A DNA stretch of 64,000 nt, taken from contig CAZWZH010000210.1 in the NCBI GenBank assembly GCA_964638775.1, forward strand, positions 1 to 64,000. Reading direction: 5' to 3'. The notes under the pieces were generated by a model. The model had not been told where the DNA came from. It searched no databases and worked only from the letters and a program-made list of their open reading frames with translations. Below are positions 1 to 8,202 of this stretch, piece after piece. The stretch comes from Azophilus sp964638775 (GTDB lineage Bacteria > Pseudomonadota > Gammaproteobacteria > Pseudomonadales > Azotimanducaceae). A program made the position numbers and the translations under genes. Position 1 is the stretch's first letter; each line of letters starts with the position of its first letter.

Positions 1-1
1 G

Positions 2-565
2 CAGGTGCTCATGCGCGACGGGTACAGCCAGTTCTCGCTACGCCGTGTAGCCCAGGCCGCCGGCGTGACGCTGGGCAATCTGCAGTACTACTTTCCCACC
101 AAGCCCGACCTGGTGGAGGCCATGCTCGTCCACGTCGTCGAGGGCTATGTCGAGACATTCGAGGCGCTGATGGCGGAAGTGGAGGGGCGGCCGGAAGAAC
201 AGCTGACCGCGGTTCTGACCTACGTGATCCGGGACCTGACCAGTCCGCGCACCACGGTACTGTTCCCCGAACTCTGGTCCATGGCCAACCACGAACCGGC
301 GGTTCAGCAGTACGTCGAAGGCCTGTACGAAACCTATCGGCGCATCGTCGCCGGCCTCATCGCCAGCATCAATCCACGGCTGTCGCCGGGGCAGGTGCGC
401 CTGTTGACCATCTTCATCACCGCATCAATCGAAGGGCATACGCCGTTCACGGGTCACGGCAAGCGCTGGGAACACCTGACGCCCGCCATCGAGGGCGTCG
501 CCATCGAAACCTACCTCGAACTCATTCGGAAAGGAAACCTGCCGGACGTGCCCGATACAGGGTAA
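2..565 (+). CDS. TetR/AcrR-family transcriptional regulator, 5' end outside window
   Basis: The first residues already lie inside a TetR-type helix-turn-helix (FSLRRVAQAAGVTLGNL, followed by YYFPTKPDLVEAM, the usual recognition-helix continuation). About 20 to 30 N-terminal residues are therefore missing beyond the window edge. The remaining 150 or so residues are the variable ligand-binding, dimerisation domain, ending in a helix typical of the C-terminal TetR_C class. It is probably a repressor of a neighbouring operon; the ligand cannot be inferred. It is convergent with the cytochrome gene, with 18 bp between the two stops. Confidence 0.85.
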   Translation, partial: QVLMRDGYSQFSLRRVAQAAGVTLGNLQYYFPTKPDLVEAMLVHVVEGYVETFEALMAEVEGRPEEQLTAVLTYVIRDLTSPRTTVLFPELWSMANHEPAVQQYVEGLYETYRRIVAGLIASINPRLSPGQVRLLTIFITASIEGHTPFTGHGKRWEHLTPAIEGVAIETYLELIRKGNLPDVPDTG

Positions 566-583
566 TCAGAGCGCGGAATCCTC

Positions 584-1213
584 TCAGCGACCCAGCGTAT
601 TGATGTAGGCCACCACATCGACAATGGCGGCATCGTCTGCCAGCACGCCCGTCGACGCCCGCATCTGGGCACCCCAGATGTCGCCGTGGACACCGCGAAT
701 ACCTGCCTTGTAGTTCTGCAACTGGCTCACGAGATACCAGTCGCTCTGCCCGGCGAGCCTCGGTGCGTTCAGGGCCTGGTTGCCTTCGGCCTGTACGCCG
801 TGGCAGACGGTGCAGGTGCGATAAAGGGCCGCCCCCCGCTGCGCATCTCCACCAACCGTGGCTGCCGCTGAACGCTCGGGCACGACTTCGACCAGGCGCG
901 CGGCCGTGGCAATGCCCGCATCGTCGAGCACCGCCGCCATCGGCTGCATCTGTAGCCCGGGAACATTCGGCGTACCTGGCGGCGCACGCAATCCGCGCTT
1001 GTAGTTCCGCAACTGTCGCTCCATGTACCAGACGCTCAACACCGAAAGGTTGGGAGCGAGAAACGTGGCGTCGCCCTGCAGGCCGGCGCCGTGGCAGGCC
1101 GCGCACGCCGCAAGGCTGGCGGGCCCGGCGGTCGCGTCCGCCTCGCCACGGACAGGCCCCGGCATGCAGCACATTGCAGTCAGGGCCGCTACCGCAAGCA
1201 CAATGCGCGACAC
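584..1213 (-). CDS. Diheme c-type cytochrome (c4-like), periplasmic
   Basis: Two heme c attachment motifs are present, CAACH at about residue 37 and CTVCH at about residue 135, each followed by a class I cytochrome fold with a distal Met region (the repeated WYMERQLRNYK / WYLVSQLQNYK helices). A hydrophobic N-terminal segment (IVLAVAALTAMCC) acts as a Sec signal. I chose the GTG at 1213 because a G-rich Shine-Dalgarno (GGGGGG) precedes it; an ATG at 1264 would add 17 hydrophilic residues before the signal. The two-domain architecture and length (209 aa) match cytochrome c4-type electron carriers. No partner oxidase is adjacent. Confidence 0.85.
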   Translation of the reverse strand: MSRIVLAVAALTAMCCMPGPVRGEADATAGPASLAACAACHGAGLQGDATFLAPNLSVLSVWYMERQLRNYKRGLRAPPGTPNVPGLQMQPMAAVLDDAGIATAARLVEVVPERSAAATVGGDAQRGAALYRTCTVCHGVQAEGNQALNAPRLAGQSDWYLVSQLQNYKAGIRGVHGDIWGAQMRASTGVLADDAAIVDVVAYINTLGR

Positions 1214-1324
1214 CGCCCCCCCACTATCTGCATGCACCCGGTCATACCCCCTTACCGACTGCATCTGGCGAAATGCAGGCTGCGCTCGAACGCCGTTGCG
1301 GCCGACCTTGACCGGCGCGGAGCG

Positions 1325-2107
1325 TTATTCGCCCTTGAACCGGGCCGGGCGCTTCTCCAGGAACGCCTGCACGCCTTCGGCGAAGTCCGCCGTCCTGCCG
1401 GCTTCGTCCTGCAGCCTGGCTTCGAGATCGAGCTGCTGTTCAAACGCGTTGTGCCAGGTATTCCAGTACTCCCTGCGAATCAGCACCAGCGAGCGCGGCC
1501 CGTCAGCGAGTCGCCGGGCCACGGCCATGGCGCCTTCACGGAGTGCCTCGACATCATCGAACAGCCGGTTTACCAGGCCCCATTCGAGAGCCTTTTCCGC
1601 CGGCAGTTTTTCCGCCAGCATCGACAGTTCCACGGCCCGGCCCCAGCCCACCAGGCGCGGCAGCATGAACGTCGATCCCCCGTCCGGAACCAGCCCGATA
1701 GGGGCGAACGCCTGCAGGAAATAGGCTTCCTTCTGTGCACAGACAATGTCGCCCATCAGCGCAAAGCTCATCCCGACCCCCGCGGCAGGGCCGTTTACGG
1801 CGGTAACGATGGGCATCTCGAGATCACGCAGACGCAACAGGATGGGGTGATACCCGCCACGCAGCCCGGAACCCGGGCTGCCGCGCCGCTCATTGCCACC
1901 TTCGTCCTGCAGGTTGGCGCCCGCCGAAAAGCCCCTGCCCTCGCCGGTGAGCAGCAGGCAGCGGGCGCCGTTGGCCGGATTCTCGACGTCCAGCAGCGCC
2001 TCCGACATTTCCTCGAGCATCTGCGCGCCGATGGCGTTCAGGACTTCCGGGTGGTTGAACTTGAGGACGGCGACCTTGCCGTCGAAATCCAGCAGCATCC
2101 GTTCCAT
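1325..2107 (-). CDS. Enoyl-CoA hydratase/isomerase family protein (crotonase)
   Basis: The 260-residue protein has the crotonase fold: N-terminal FNHPEVLNAIG, oxyanion-hole segments GRGFSAGANLQ and NGPAAGVGMSFALMGD, and the catalytic-region segment LVPDGGSTFMLPRLVG. It ends EKRPARFKGE, the usual crotonase C-terminus. The frame stays open far upstream, but the ATG at 2107 begins the family's normal N-terminus (MERMLLDFDGKVAVL), so the upstream extension is not real. It probably acts in a beta-oxidation-like step. It is divergent from the CDF exporter gene, with a TATAAT box at 2185-2190 facing the latter. Confidence 0.9.
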   Translation of the reverse strand: MERMLLDFDGKVAVLKFNHPEVLNAIGAQMLEEMSEALLDVENPANGARCLLLTGEGRGFSAGANLQDEGGNERRGSPGSGLRGGYHPILLRLRDLEMPIVTAVNGPAAGVGMSFALMGDIVCAQKEAYFLQAFAPIGLVPDGGSTFMLPRLVGWGRAVELSMLAEKLPAEKALEWGLVNRLFDDVEALREGAMAVARRLADGPRSLVLIRREYWNTWHNAFEQQLDLEARLQDEAGRTADFAEGVQAFLEKRPARFKGE

Positions 2108-2224
2108 GGCATTCCCTCGAAAAGCGGCAGACCTTAACGGATATGGCGCCTGCCTGCACACCCGGCGGGCCAATCCGGCCGCGCTATAATCCGGGGACAG
2201 GAAGCCCGATGAGGGGCAAGCCGC

Positions 2225-3112
2225 GTGCCGCATCCCGAACAGCATCAAGACCGACAGGAGACGGTTCTCCGCCGGGCGTTTCTGCTGATTGCCGGCTTCA
2301 TGCTCGTGGAAGTGGCGGGCGGCATCCTCGCCAACTCGCTGACCCTGCTCGCCGATGCCGGGCACATGTTCCTGGATGCCACGGCACTCGGCCTCGCCTG
2401 GGGGGCCATGCACCTTTCCCGCCGCAGCAGCGATAACCGGCTGTCGTTCGGCTACCACCGGTTCCAGGTTCTCGCAGCCTTCCTGAACGGCCTCACACTG
2501 GCGGTGCTGGTGCTCTGGATACTGTACGAGGCGTACGAACGCATCCGCACTCCCCAGGCCATGCTCCCCATTCCGGCCCTGATCATTGCCAGCATCGGGT
2601 TTGCCGTGAACCTCGTCGCCTACCGTTGGCTGCACGGCGCCGAACGCAACGCCAATGTTCGTGCCGCGGCGCTGCACGTGCTCGGCGACCTGCTCGGCAG
2701 CGCCGCTGCCATCATTGCGGCAACGGTCGTCTACTTCACGGGCTGGACACGCGTGGACCCGCTGCTGGCGCTGATTGTCGCATTCATCCTGGGCCGGGGC
2801 GCCTGGCGCGTGCTGCGGGAAGCGGCGCACATCCTGCTGGAGGGCGTACCGAAGTCCCTTGACCTGGGCGCCCTGCGCGACAGCCTGGCGTCGGTGCAGG
2901 GCGTCGTGGAGGTGCACCACCTGCACGCCTGGTCGCTGACTGCGGAGCGTCCCCTGGTGACCGTACATGCCCGGGTCGCCGAAGAGACGGACATTCAACC
3001 CGTGGTGCAGCGGCTGAAATCCGTGCTGACGGACAAGTTCGGGGTCGACCACTCCACGATACAGGTGGAAAAGGGGCCCTGCCCCGACGAACCGGCGGCT
3101 ATGAAGGGATGA
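2225..3112 (+). CDS. Cation diffusion facilitator (CDF) metal exporter, ZitB/CzcD-like
   Basis: Predicted inner-membrane antiporter that exports Zn2+ or related divalent cations. The 295-residue protein shows the six-helix CDF core with both metal-site motifs: LLADAGHMFLDA in TM2 (H-x3-D) and ALHVLGDLLGS in TM5 (H-x3-D). A short cytoplasmic C-terminal domain follows (VQGVVEVHHLHAWSL). It starts at GTG 2225. The gene runs into dgkA after 7 bp and then HyuA after 27 bp, so the three are probably co-transcribed, though their roles do not obviously match. Confidence 0.9.
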   Translation: MPHPEQHQDRQETVLRRAFLLIAGFMLVEVAGGILANSLTLLADAGHMFLDATALGLAWGAMHLSRRSSDNRLSFGYHRFQVLAAFLNGLTLAVLVLWILYEAYERIRTPQAMLPIPALIIASIGFAVNLVAYRWLHGAERNANVRAAALHVLGDLLGSAAAIIAATVVYFTGWTRVDPLLALIVAFILGRGAWRVLREAAHILLEGVPKSLDLGALRDSLASVQGVVEVHHLHAWSLTAERPLVTVHARVAEETDIQPVVQRLKSVLTDKFGVDHSTIQVEKGPCPDEPAAMKG

Positions 3113-3119
3113 AGCCAGC

Positions 3120-3485
3120 ATGAAGCCGGGTTATACGGGCATCGAGCGGATACGGAAGGCCAGCCAGTTCTCCATGAATGGCCTGCAGGCCGCCTGGGAG
3201 GAGTCTGCATTCCGGCAGGAAGTCGCCCTCGGCGTGGCGCTGGTGCCGCTGTCGTTCTGGCTGGGGCAGACCCTGGTGGAAACCGCCGTACTGATCGCCT
3301 CCTACGCCATCGTGCTGATTGCCGAACTGCTCAATACCGCCATCGAGGCGGTGGTCGACCGGGTGGGGCACGAGCACCACGACCTCGCGGGGCGCGCCAA
3401 GGACATCGCTTCCGCCGCCGTGGCAGTGAGCCTGTTGCTGCTCGGCGCCGTCTGGGCACTGGTAGCGGCACACCGTTTCCTGTAA
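3120..3485 (+). CDS. dgkA: Diacylglycerol kinase (prokaryotic DgkA)
   Basis: A 121-residue integral membrane protein with three predicted transmembrane helices and the DgkA signature: NGLQAAWEESAFRQE near the amphipathic N-terminus, then ELLNTAIEAVVDRVG and LAGRAKDIASAAV around the active site. It phosphorylates diacylglycerol released in lipid turnover. Length and motif order match the family exactly. It begins at the ATG at 3120, 7 bp after the CDF gene. Confidence 0.95.
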   Translation: MKPGYTGIERIRKASQFSMNGLQAAWEESAFRQEVALGVALVPLSFWLGQTLVETAVLIASYAIVLIAELLNTAIEAVVDRVGHEHHDLAGRAKDIASAAVAVSLLLLGAVWALVAAHRFL

Positions 3486-3512
3486 ACGGTTCTTTTTTTC
3501 AAGGGGGAAAGC

Positions 3513-5582
3513 ATGGCTATCGCAGGCATCGATGTCGGCGGCACCTTTACCGATGTCTTCATCCGGGACCGCGACCGGGACTCCTGGGTCGTGCACAAGG
3601 CGCCTTCCACGCCGCCCGATTTTTCCCGCGGCTTCATGTCGGGGCTCGAGCAGGCCCTGGCGAAGGCTGAGGTGTCCCCCGGAGACGTCGAACGGCTGGT
3701 ACACGGCACCACCGTCGCCACCAACTGCATACTCACCCGTCGCGGCGCGCGCCTGGGCCTGGTGATGACCGAGGGATTCCGCGATGTGCTGTACATCGGC
3801 GTCGGCTGGCGCCCGCGCATGTACGACCTGGACATGGACCCGGTGGAACCCCTGTTCCTGGCGCCGCGCCGGCGCTCGCTGGGCGTGCGCGAGCGCATGG
3901 ACGCACAGGGGCAGGTGGTGACGCCGCTGGACGAAGAGCATCTCAGAGGCGTGGCGCGGAACCTGGTCGAGGAACAGGGCGCACAAGTGCTGGTGGTCTG
4001 TTTCCTGCACGCCTACGCCAACCCCGCCCACGAACGCCGCGCCCGCGAGGTCCTGAACGCAATGTACCCGAAAGTGGACGTCACGCTGTCCAGCGACGTG
4101 CTGCCGCGCAGGCGCGAGTACCGCCGGCTGGTGGTGAGCGGATTCGACGGTTACGTCAAGCCGGTGGTAACCAGCTACCTGCGCGGCCTTGTCGAGGAAC
4201 TCGGGTCGGCGGGCGTGGCGGGACCATTGCACATCATGCAGTCGCACGGCGGCGTGGGCGGTGTCGGCAACATCATCGAGCGTCCCGTGAACACGGTGCT
4301 GTCCGGCCTGGCCGCCGGCGTGATCGGCGCCGCCAATGTGGCGGCAAGCGCCGGCTTTCCCGACTGCATCAGCCTGGACATGGGTGGCACCAGTACGGAC
4401 GTTGCGCTGATTCGCGGTGGCAGGGCGCTGGTCAGCAACGACGGCAGTTTCGCCGACTATCCCCTGAACATTCCCATGATCGATGTGCAGACCATCGGTG
4501 CGGGTGGCAGCAGCATCGCCTACGTCGACGAAGGCGGCGCGTTGAAGGTGGGGCCGCAGAGCGCCGGCGCCGACCCCGGGCCCGCCTGTTACGGACGGGG
4601 GGGCGAGGAACCCACCGTCACCGACGCCGGCTTCGTGCTCGGCTACCTCAACCCCGAAACCTTCGCCGGCGGCCTCGACCTGGACATCGGCAAGAGCCGG
4701 CAGGTAATCGAGGAGAAAATCGCAAAGCCGCTGGGCCTCGGCCTGCTGGACGCGGCGCTGGGCATCCAGGCCATCGTCAACAACAACATGGCGCAGACGC
4801 TTCGGCTCGTGTCCATCAAGCGCGGCCACGACCCCCGCGACTTCGCGCTGATCGCCTTCGGCGGCGCCGGCCCCTTGAGCGCCGGCAAGCTGGCGGAAGC
4901 CGCCAGCATCGGCACCATACTCGTACCGCCCGCGCCCGGCGTGCTGTCCGCCATGGGCCTGATGCTGGCGCCGATTCAACACGAGGCCATGACCAGTTTC
5001 GAAGTGGCCGCGGCAGAGGCAAGCCTTGATGAGCTGCGAGCCCGGTTCAGCGCACTCGACAAAACCTGCCGCGCCAAGATGCGCGAGGACGGGGTGGACC
5101 CGGACGATGCGGCAACAGAGTATCGGACCGAGATGCGCTACGTGGGGCAGTCCCATGAACTCGAAGTGACGATTTCACCCCAGGATGGAGAAGCCATCGG
5201 CGCAGCGTCCCGGGCGTTTCACGACGCGCACCAGCGTGCCTACAGCCACTGCGACGAGGACGCGCCCACGGAATTCGTCACCCTGCGCAGCGTGCACTTC
5301 AAGGTTTCCGAAGAGAGCACGCTGCTCGCCGAGAGTGCCGCGGACGGGGCCGAAGCGCCGGCGCCCCGGTATCGGCAAGCCTGCCTTGACAGCGCTGCCG
5401 GCCTCGAGGAAGTACCCGTCTACCACCGCGATGACCTGCCGGTGGGGTTCGAATGGACCGGGCCGGCCGTCGTCGAACAGGCCGACACCACCACGCTGGT
5501 CTACCCCGGCCACCGGGCCCGCATGGACAGCTTCCGCAACATCCTGATCGATGTGCCCGTGGGCGACTCCGTCCGTACTTGA
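3513..5582 (+). CDS. HyuA: hydantoinase/oxoprolinase family ATPase subunit
   Basis: At 689 aa it has the full HyuA architecture. The N-terminal part carries a nucleotide-binding IDVGGTFTDVF loop and VHGTTVATNCIL. The middle has SLDMGGTSTDVALI (second phosphate loop), TIGAGGSSIAYVD and GPQSAGADPGPACYG. A C-terminal acetophenone-carboxylase-like domain ends in VVEQADTTTLVYPG. Family members use ATP to hydrolyse or carboxylate hydantoin-like or ketone substrates together with HyuB. A Shine-Dalgarno (AAGGGGG) precedes the ATG. The probable partner HyuB lies convergently at 6152-7915 on the other strand, an unusual layout for a two-subunit enzyme. Substrate unknown. Confidence 0.92.
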   Translation: MAIAGIDVGGTFTDVFIRDRDRDSWVVHKAPSTPPDFSRGFMSGLEQALAKAEVSPGDVERLVHGTTVATNCILTRRGARLGLVMTEGFRDVLYIGVGWRPRMYDLDMDPVEPLFLAPRRRSLGVRERMDAQGQVVTPLDEEHLRGVARNLVEEQGAQVLVVCFLHAYANPAHERRAREVLNAMYPKVDVTLSSDVLPRRREYRRLVVSGFDGYVKPVVTSYLRGLVEELGSAGVAGPLHIMQSHGGVGGVGNIIERPVNTVLSGLAAGVIGAANVAASAGFPDCISLDMGGTSTDVALIRGGRALVSNDGSFADYPLNIPMIDVQTIGAGGSSIAYVDEGGALKVGPQSAGADPGPACYGRGGEEPTVTDAGFVLGYLNPETFAGGLDLDIGKSRQVIEEKIAKPLGLGLLDAALGIQAIVNNNMAQTLRLVSIKRGHDPRDFALIAFGGAGPLSAGKLAEAASIGTILVPPAPGVLSAMGLMLAPIQHEAMTSFEVAAAEASLDELRARFSALDKTCRAKMREDGVDPDDAATEYRTEMRYVGQSHELEVTISPQDGEAIGAASRAFHDAHQRAYSHCDEDAPTEFVTLRSVHFKVSEESTLLAESAADGAEAPAPRYRQACLDSAAGLEEVPVYHRDDLPVGFEWTGPAVVEQADTTTLVYPGHRARMDSFRNILIDVPVGDSVRT

Positions 5583-5677
5583 CGGCCAGCGCGGCGAACA
5601 GTCCGGACCGGGGGCGCGGGCAGCGGCGATGCCCCTGCCGATGGGGCCGCAGGTCGCGTGCCCCGTGAGGTTCCGGT

Positions 5678-6151
5678 TCAGGCGGTTTCGGGATATTGCA
5701 TGGTTCCGGGCTGATAGAGCATCTTCCATTCCCCGTTGACCAGCGTGTAGATCTTGCACGCACGGCCGATGACATGCTCCTCGGTGCTGCCGTCGTGCCA
5801 GGCCGTATCGCCTTCGGCCTCGCGGCGCCAGAGCGTATCGATGTCCACCACGGCGAAGGCGCCGTCCCCCTCCGGGGAAACGACGATCTTCCGGGTGACC
5901 CGGCGGTTGTGGAGTATGGTGTGGGTCGCGAAGAAGCGTTCGATCAGCACCCGCCAGCGCTTCTCGTCATACCGGCCCATGCGCAAGACCCAGTCCATGG
6001 GATCGTATGACGTGGGCGTTGGCGGCCAGGCCCAGACCATGTCCGGGTGATAGACCGAAAGCAGCAGGTCTGCGTTCTCCTCTTCGTACCCCCGCGATTC
6101 CCGATCGATGATTTCCTGAATTTCCGCTTCCCGATCCATTTGTTCCTCCAT
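5678..6151 (-). CDS. NTF2-like (SnoaL-type) protein
   Basis: A 157-residue single-domain protein with the cystatin-like alpha+beta cone pattern: an N-terminal helix (IQEIIDRESRGYEEENADLLLSVYHPDMVWAWP), a central strand pair (VVDIDTLWRRE) and a terminal strand (GRACKIYTLVNGEWKMLYQPG). Related proteins are small isomerases, dehydratases or ligand binders in catabolic clusters. The ATG abuts the HyuB stop codon (TGA ATG), so the two are translated from one message. It sits between the HyuB gene and the convergent HyuA gene and probably belongs to the same pathway; the exact role is unknown. Confidence 0.75.
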   Translation of the reverse strand: MEEQMDREAEIQEIIDRESRGYEEENADLLLSVYHPDMVWAWPPTPTSYDPMDWVLRMGRYDEKRWRVLIERFFATHTILHNRRVTRKIVVSPEGDGAFAVVDIDTLWRREAEGDTAWHDGSTEEHVIGRACKIYTLVNGEWKMLYQPGTMQYPETA

Positions 6152-7915
6152 TCAACCGGCCGCCTGCTGCGCAGAGGCCTGCCGTGCCGCGCGCAGCGCC
6201 CGTGTGGCCGCCCGGTCCATCTCGCCGTCGTCGATCGCCACGCCATAGTGTTCCCGCGCCTCGTCGGCCGAGACGCGGCCGTCCAGCACGTCCGCCAGCA
6301 CGCGCTCGGCGTCCCGGTGCCACGGCGGACCGTAGCCGCCACCGCCCGTGGACCAGTAACTCAGGGCCTGCCCGGCTTTTATGGGCAGGAGGTGCTTGGC
6401 GGGCAGACTTTCGGTTTCGCCGTCCTCGCGCACCAGTTGCCACCGGCACGGAGGCGCCGGCTCGCCGCCGTGCACGCCCCAGGGGCGGAACCGCTGCCGC
6501 TCGCCGCGCAGCGCCAGCACGCCCTCGCCGCGCAGCCAGTCCACCTCGGCGTGATAGCCCAGGCCGCCTCGCCAGGTACCGGCGCCGCCGGAATCGCGCC
6601 AGAGTTCCATTCGCCGGTAGCGTACGGGCAGCTCCCCTTCCGTCACTTCCAGGGGGATGTGGTGCGAATTGGACAGGTCGTGGTCGGTCACATCGAGCCC
6701 GTCCATGGCCGGCCGCGCGCCGGTGCCGCTGCGTAGCGGCCCGCCCAGCACGCCGACGAAACGCCTGCCGGTTTCCGGTTCGCTGCCGCCCGCCAGAATC
6801 ACGGTGGCGTGCCCGCATCCCGCCGCGGGAATGGTTGACGGCAAGGCGGCGGAAAGCGCCCCGAGCACGGCATCGACAATGCGCGCAATGCCGACGCCCC
6901 GGGCATTCACCGGCGCCGGGAAAGTCGGGTTGACGATCGTTCCGGGCGGCAGCACGACCGACACCGGGCGGAAGCAGCCATCGTTGTTGGGCGCGGCGTC
7001 GCCGGTGAGCAGGCGCACCGCGTAGTAAACCGACGAGATCGTGGACGACGGTACATTGTTGATGGCCGCGCCAACCTGCTCGCCGGTCCCGGTGAAGTCG
7101 AACTCCAGTTCGGTGCCCTTCACCCGCAGGGTGACGCGTACCTCTACCGGGTCTGCCTCCGGCGAAAGCCCGTCGTCGTCGAGCCAGTCGGAAAACGTGT
7201 ATTCGCCATCCTCCATCCGCTCGATGGCGAGCCTCGTCAGGCGTTCCCCGTAGTCCATGAGCGCATCGACACCGGCGCGCACCTCGTCGGTACCCCAGTG
7301 GCCGAAGAGGGCCTCAAGCCGCGCCTCGCCGGTACGGCAACCGGCAATCTGCGCCTCGAGGTCGCCCCGCATGTTGCGCGGCGACCGGGAATTCGCGGTC
7401 AACAGGCTCATCAGGTCTTCGCTGACGACACCCTCCTTCGCGAGGCGAATCATCGGAATGCGCAGCCCCTCGGCAAGGTGATCGTAGACCGCCGCCGCGG
7501 CACTGCCTGGCGCGGTGCCGCCGATGTCCTGGTGATGCGTCATGGTGGCCACGTAACCCACAAGTTCGCACTGGTGGAAGACGGGGCTTGCAACCGCGAA
7601 ATCGGGCAGATGGGTACCGCCCGCATAGGGGTCGTTGACCAGATAGACATCGCCCGGTTGCGCTTCGCCACGCGGATAGCGCCGGGCGAACCGCCGCCCG
7701 AGTTCCGTGAGCGCCCCCAGGTGAATGGGAATGGCGCAGGCCTGTGCGACGGTGCGGCCGTCATGGTCGTAGACGGCGCAGGTGGCGTCGAGGGCCTCGG
7801 TGACGATCGTCGAGTAGGAACTCTTGATCAGCGCATGCTGCATCTCGTCGGCCACTGCGGTGAAGCGGCCGCGCAGCACCTCCATGGTGACCGGGTCGAC
7901 GGTTGCGACAGTCAT
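6152..7915 (-). CDS. HyuB: hydantoinase B/oxoprolinase family subunit
   Basis: The 587-residue protein starts with VDPVTMEVLRGRFTAVADEM, the classic HyuB N-terminus, followed by LVNDPYAGGTHLPDF, NSRSPRNMRGDLEAQI, GAAINNVPSSTISSVYYAVR and GGGGYGPPWHRD near the C-terminus. These are the conserved family blocks. It is the partner subunit of a HyuA ATPase. It is translationally linked to the downstream NTF2-like gene (adjacent stop and start) and convergent with the HyuA gene at 3513-5582. A paralogous HyuAB pair lies at 27291-31419. Confidence 0.92.
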   Translation of the reverse strand: MTVATVDPVTMEVLRGRFTAVADEMQHALIKSSYSTIVTEALDATCAVYDHDGRTVAQACAIPIHLGALTELGRRFARRYPRGEAQPGDVYLVNDPYAGGTHLPDFAVASPVFHQCELVGYVATMTHHQDIGGTAPGSAAAAVYDHLAEGLRIPMIRLAKEGVVSEDLMSLLTANSRSPRNMRGDLEAQIAGCRTGEARLEALFGHWGTDEVRAGVDALMDYGERLTRLAIERMEDGEYTFSDWLDDDGLSPEADPVEVRVTLRVKGTELEFDFTGTGEQVGAAINNVPSSTISSVYYAVRLLTGDAAPNNDGCFRPVSVVLPPGTIVNPTFPAPVNARGVGIARIVDAVLGALSAALPSTIPAAGCGHATVILAGGSEPETGRRFVGVLGGPLRSGTGARPAMDGLDVTDHDLSNSHHIPLEVTEGELPVRYRRMELWRDSGGAGTWRGGLGYHAEVDWLRGEGVLALRGERQRFRPWGVHGGEPAPPCRWQLVREDGETESLPAKHLLPIKAGQALSYWSTGGGGYGPPWHRDAERVLADVLDGRVSADEAREHYGVAIDDGEMDRAATRALRAARQASAQQAAG

Positions 7916-8202
7916 CGTTTCGCTCGCTGGTACATCGGCATTGTCAAAAACCCACCCGCCAATCGCGTCGTCCGGACGGCAGCGGGAACCTCCACTCGTC
8001 TACAGAATGTAAGGGGGGCGGGAACGGCAAGTCAAATGTACCGGAACCGCTGCGTCTCCATCGCACGACGGAGGGCGAGCGATAGCTGAATCTGAACTTT
8101 CGACTGACCCGGTTGTCGAAGGCCCGGCGAAGGTGTGTGGAACAGCGGCGAATAGCCAACGCGAACGATTTCGAGTAACCGCCGACAAAGCTGGGGTGCG
8201 CG

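Noticed and set aside
3099..5156. Long minus-strand open frame of 685 codons
   Set aside because: It is antisense to HyuA; composition is His/Gly/Ala-rich as in high-GC shadow frames and no domain is visible.
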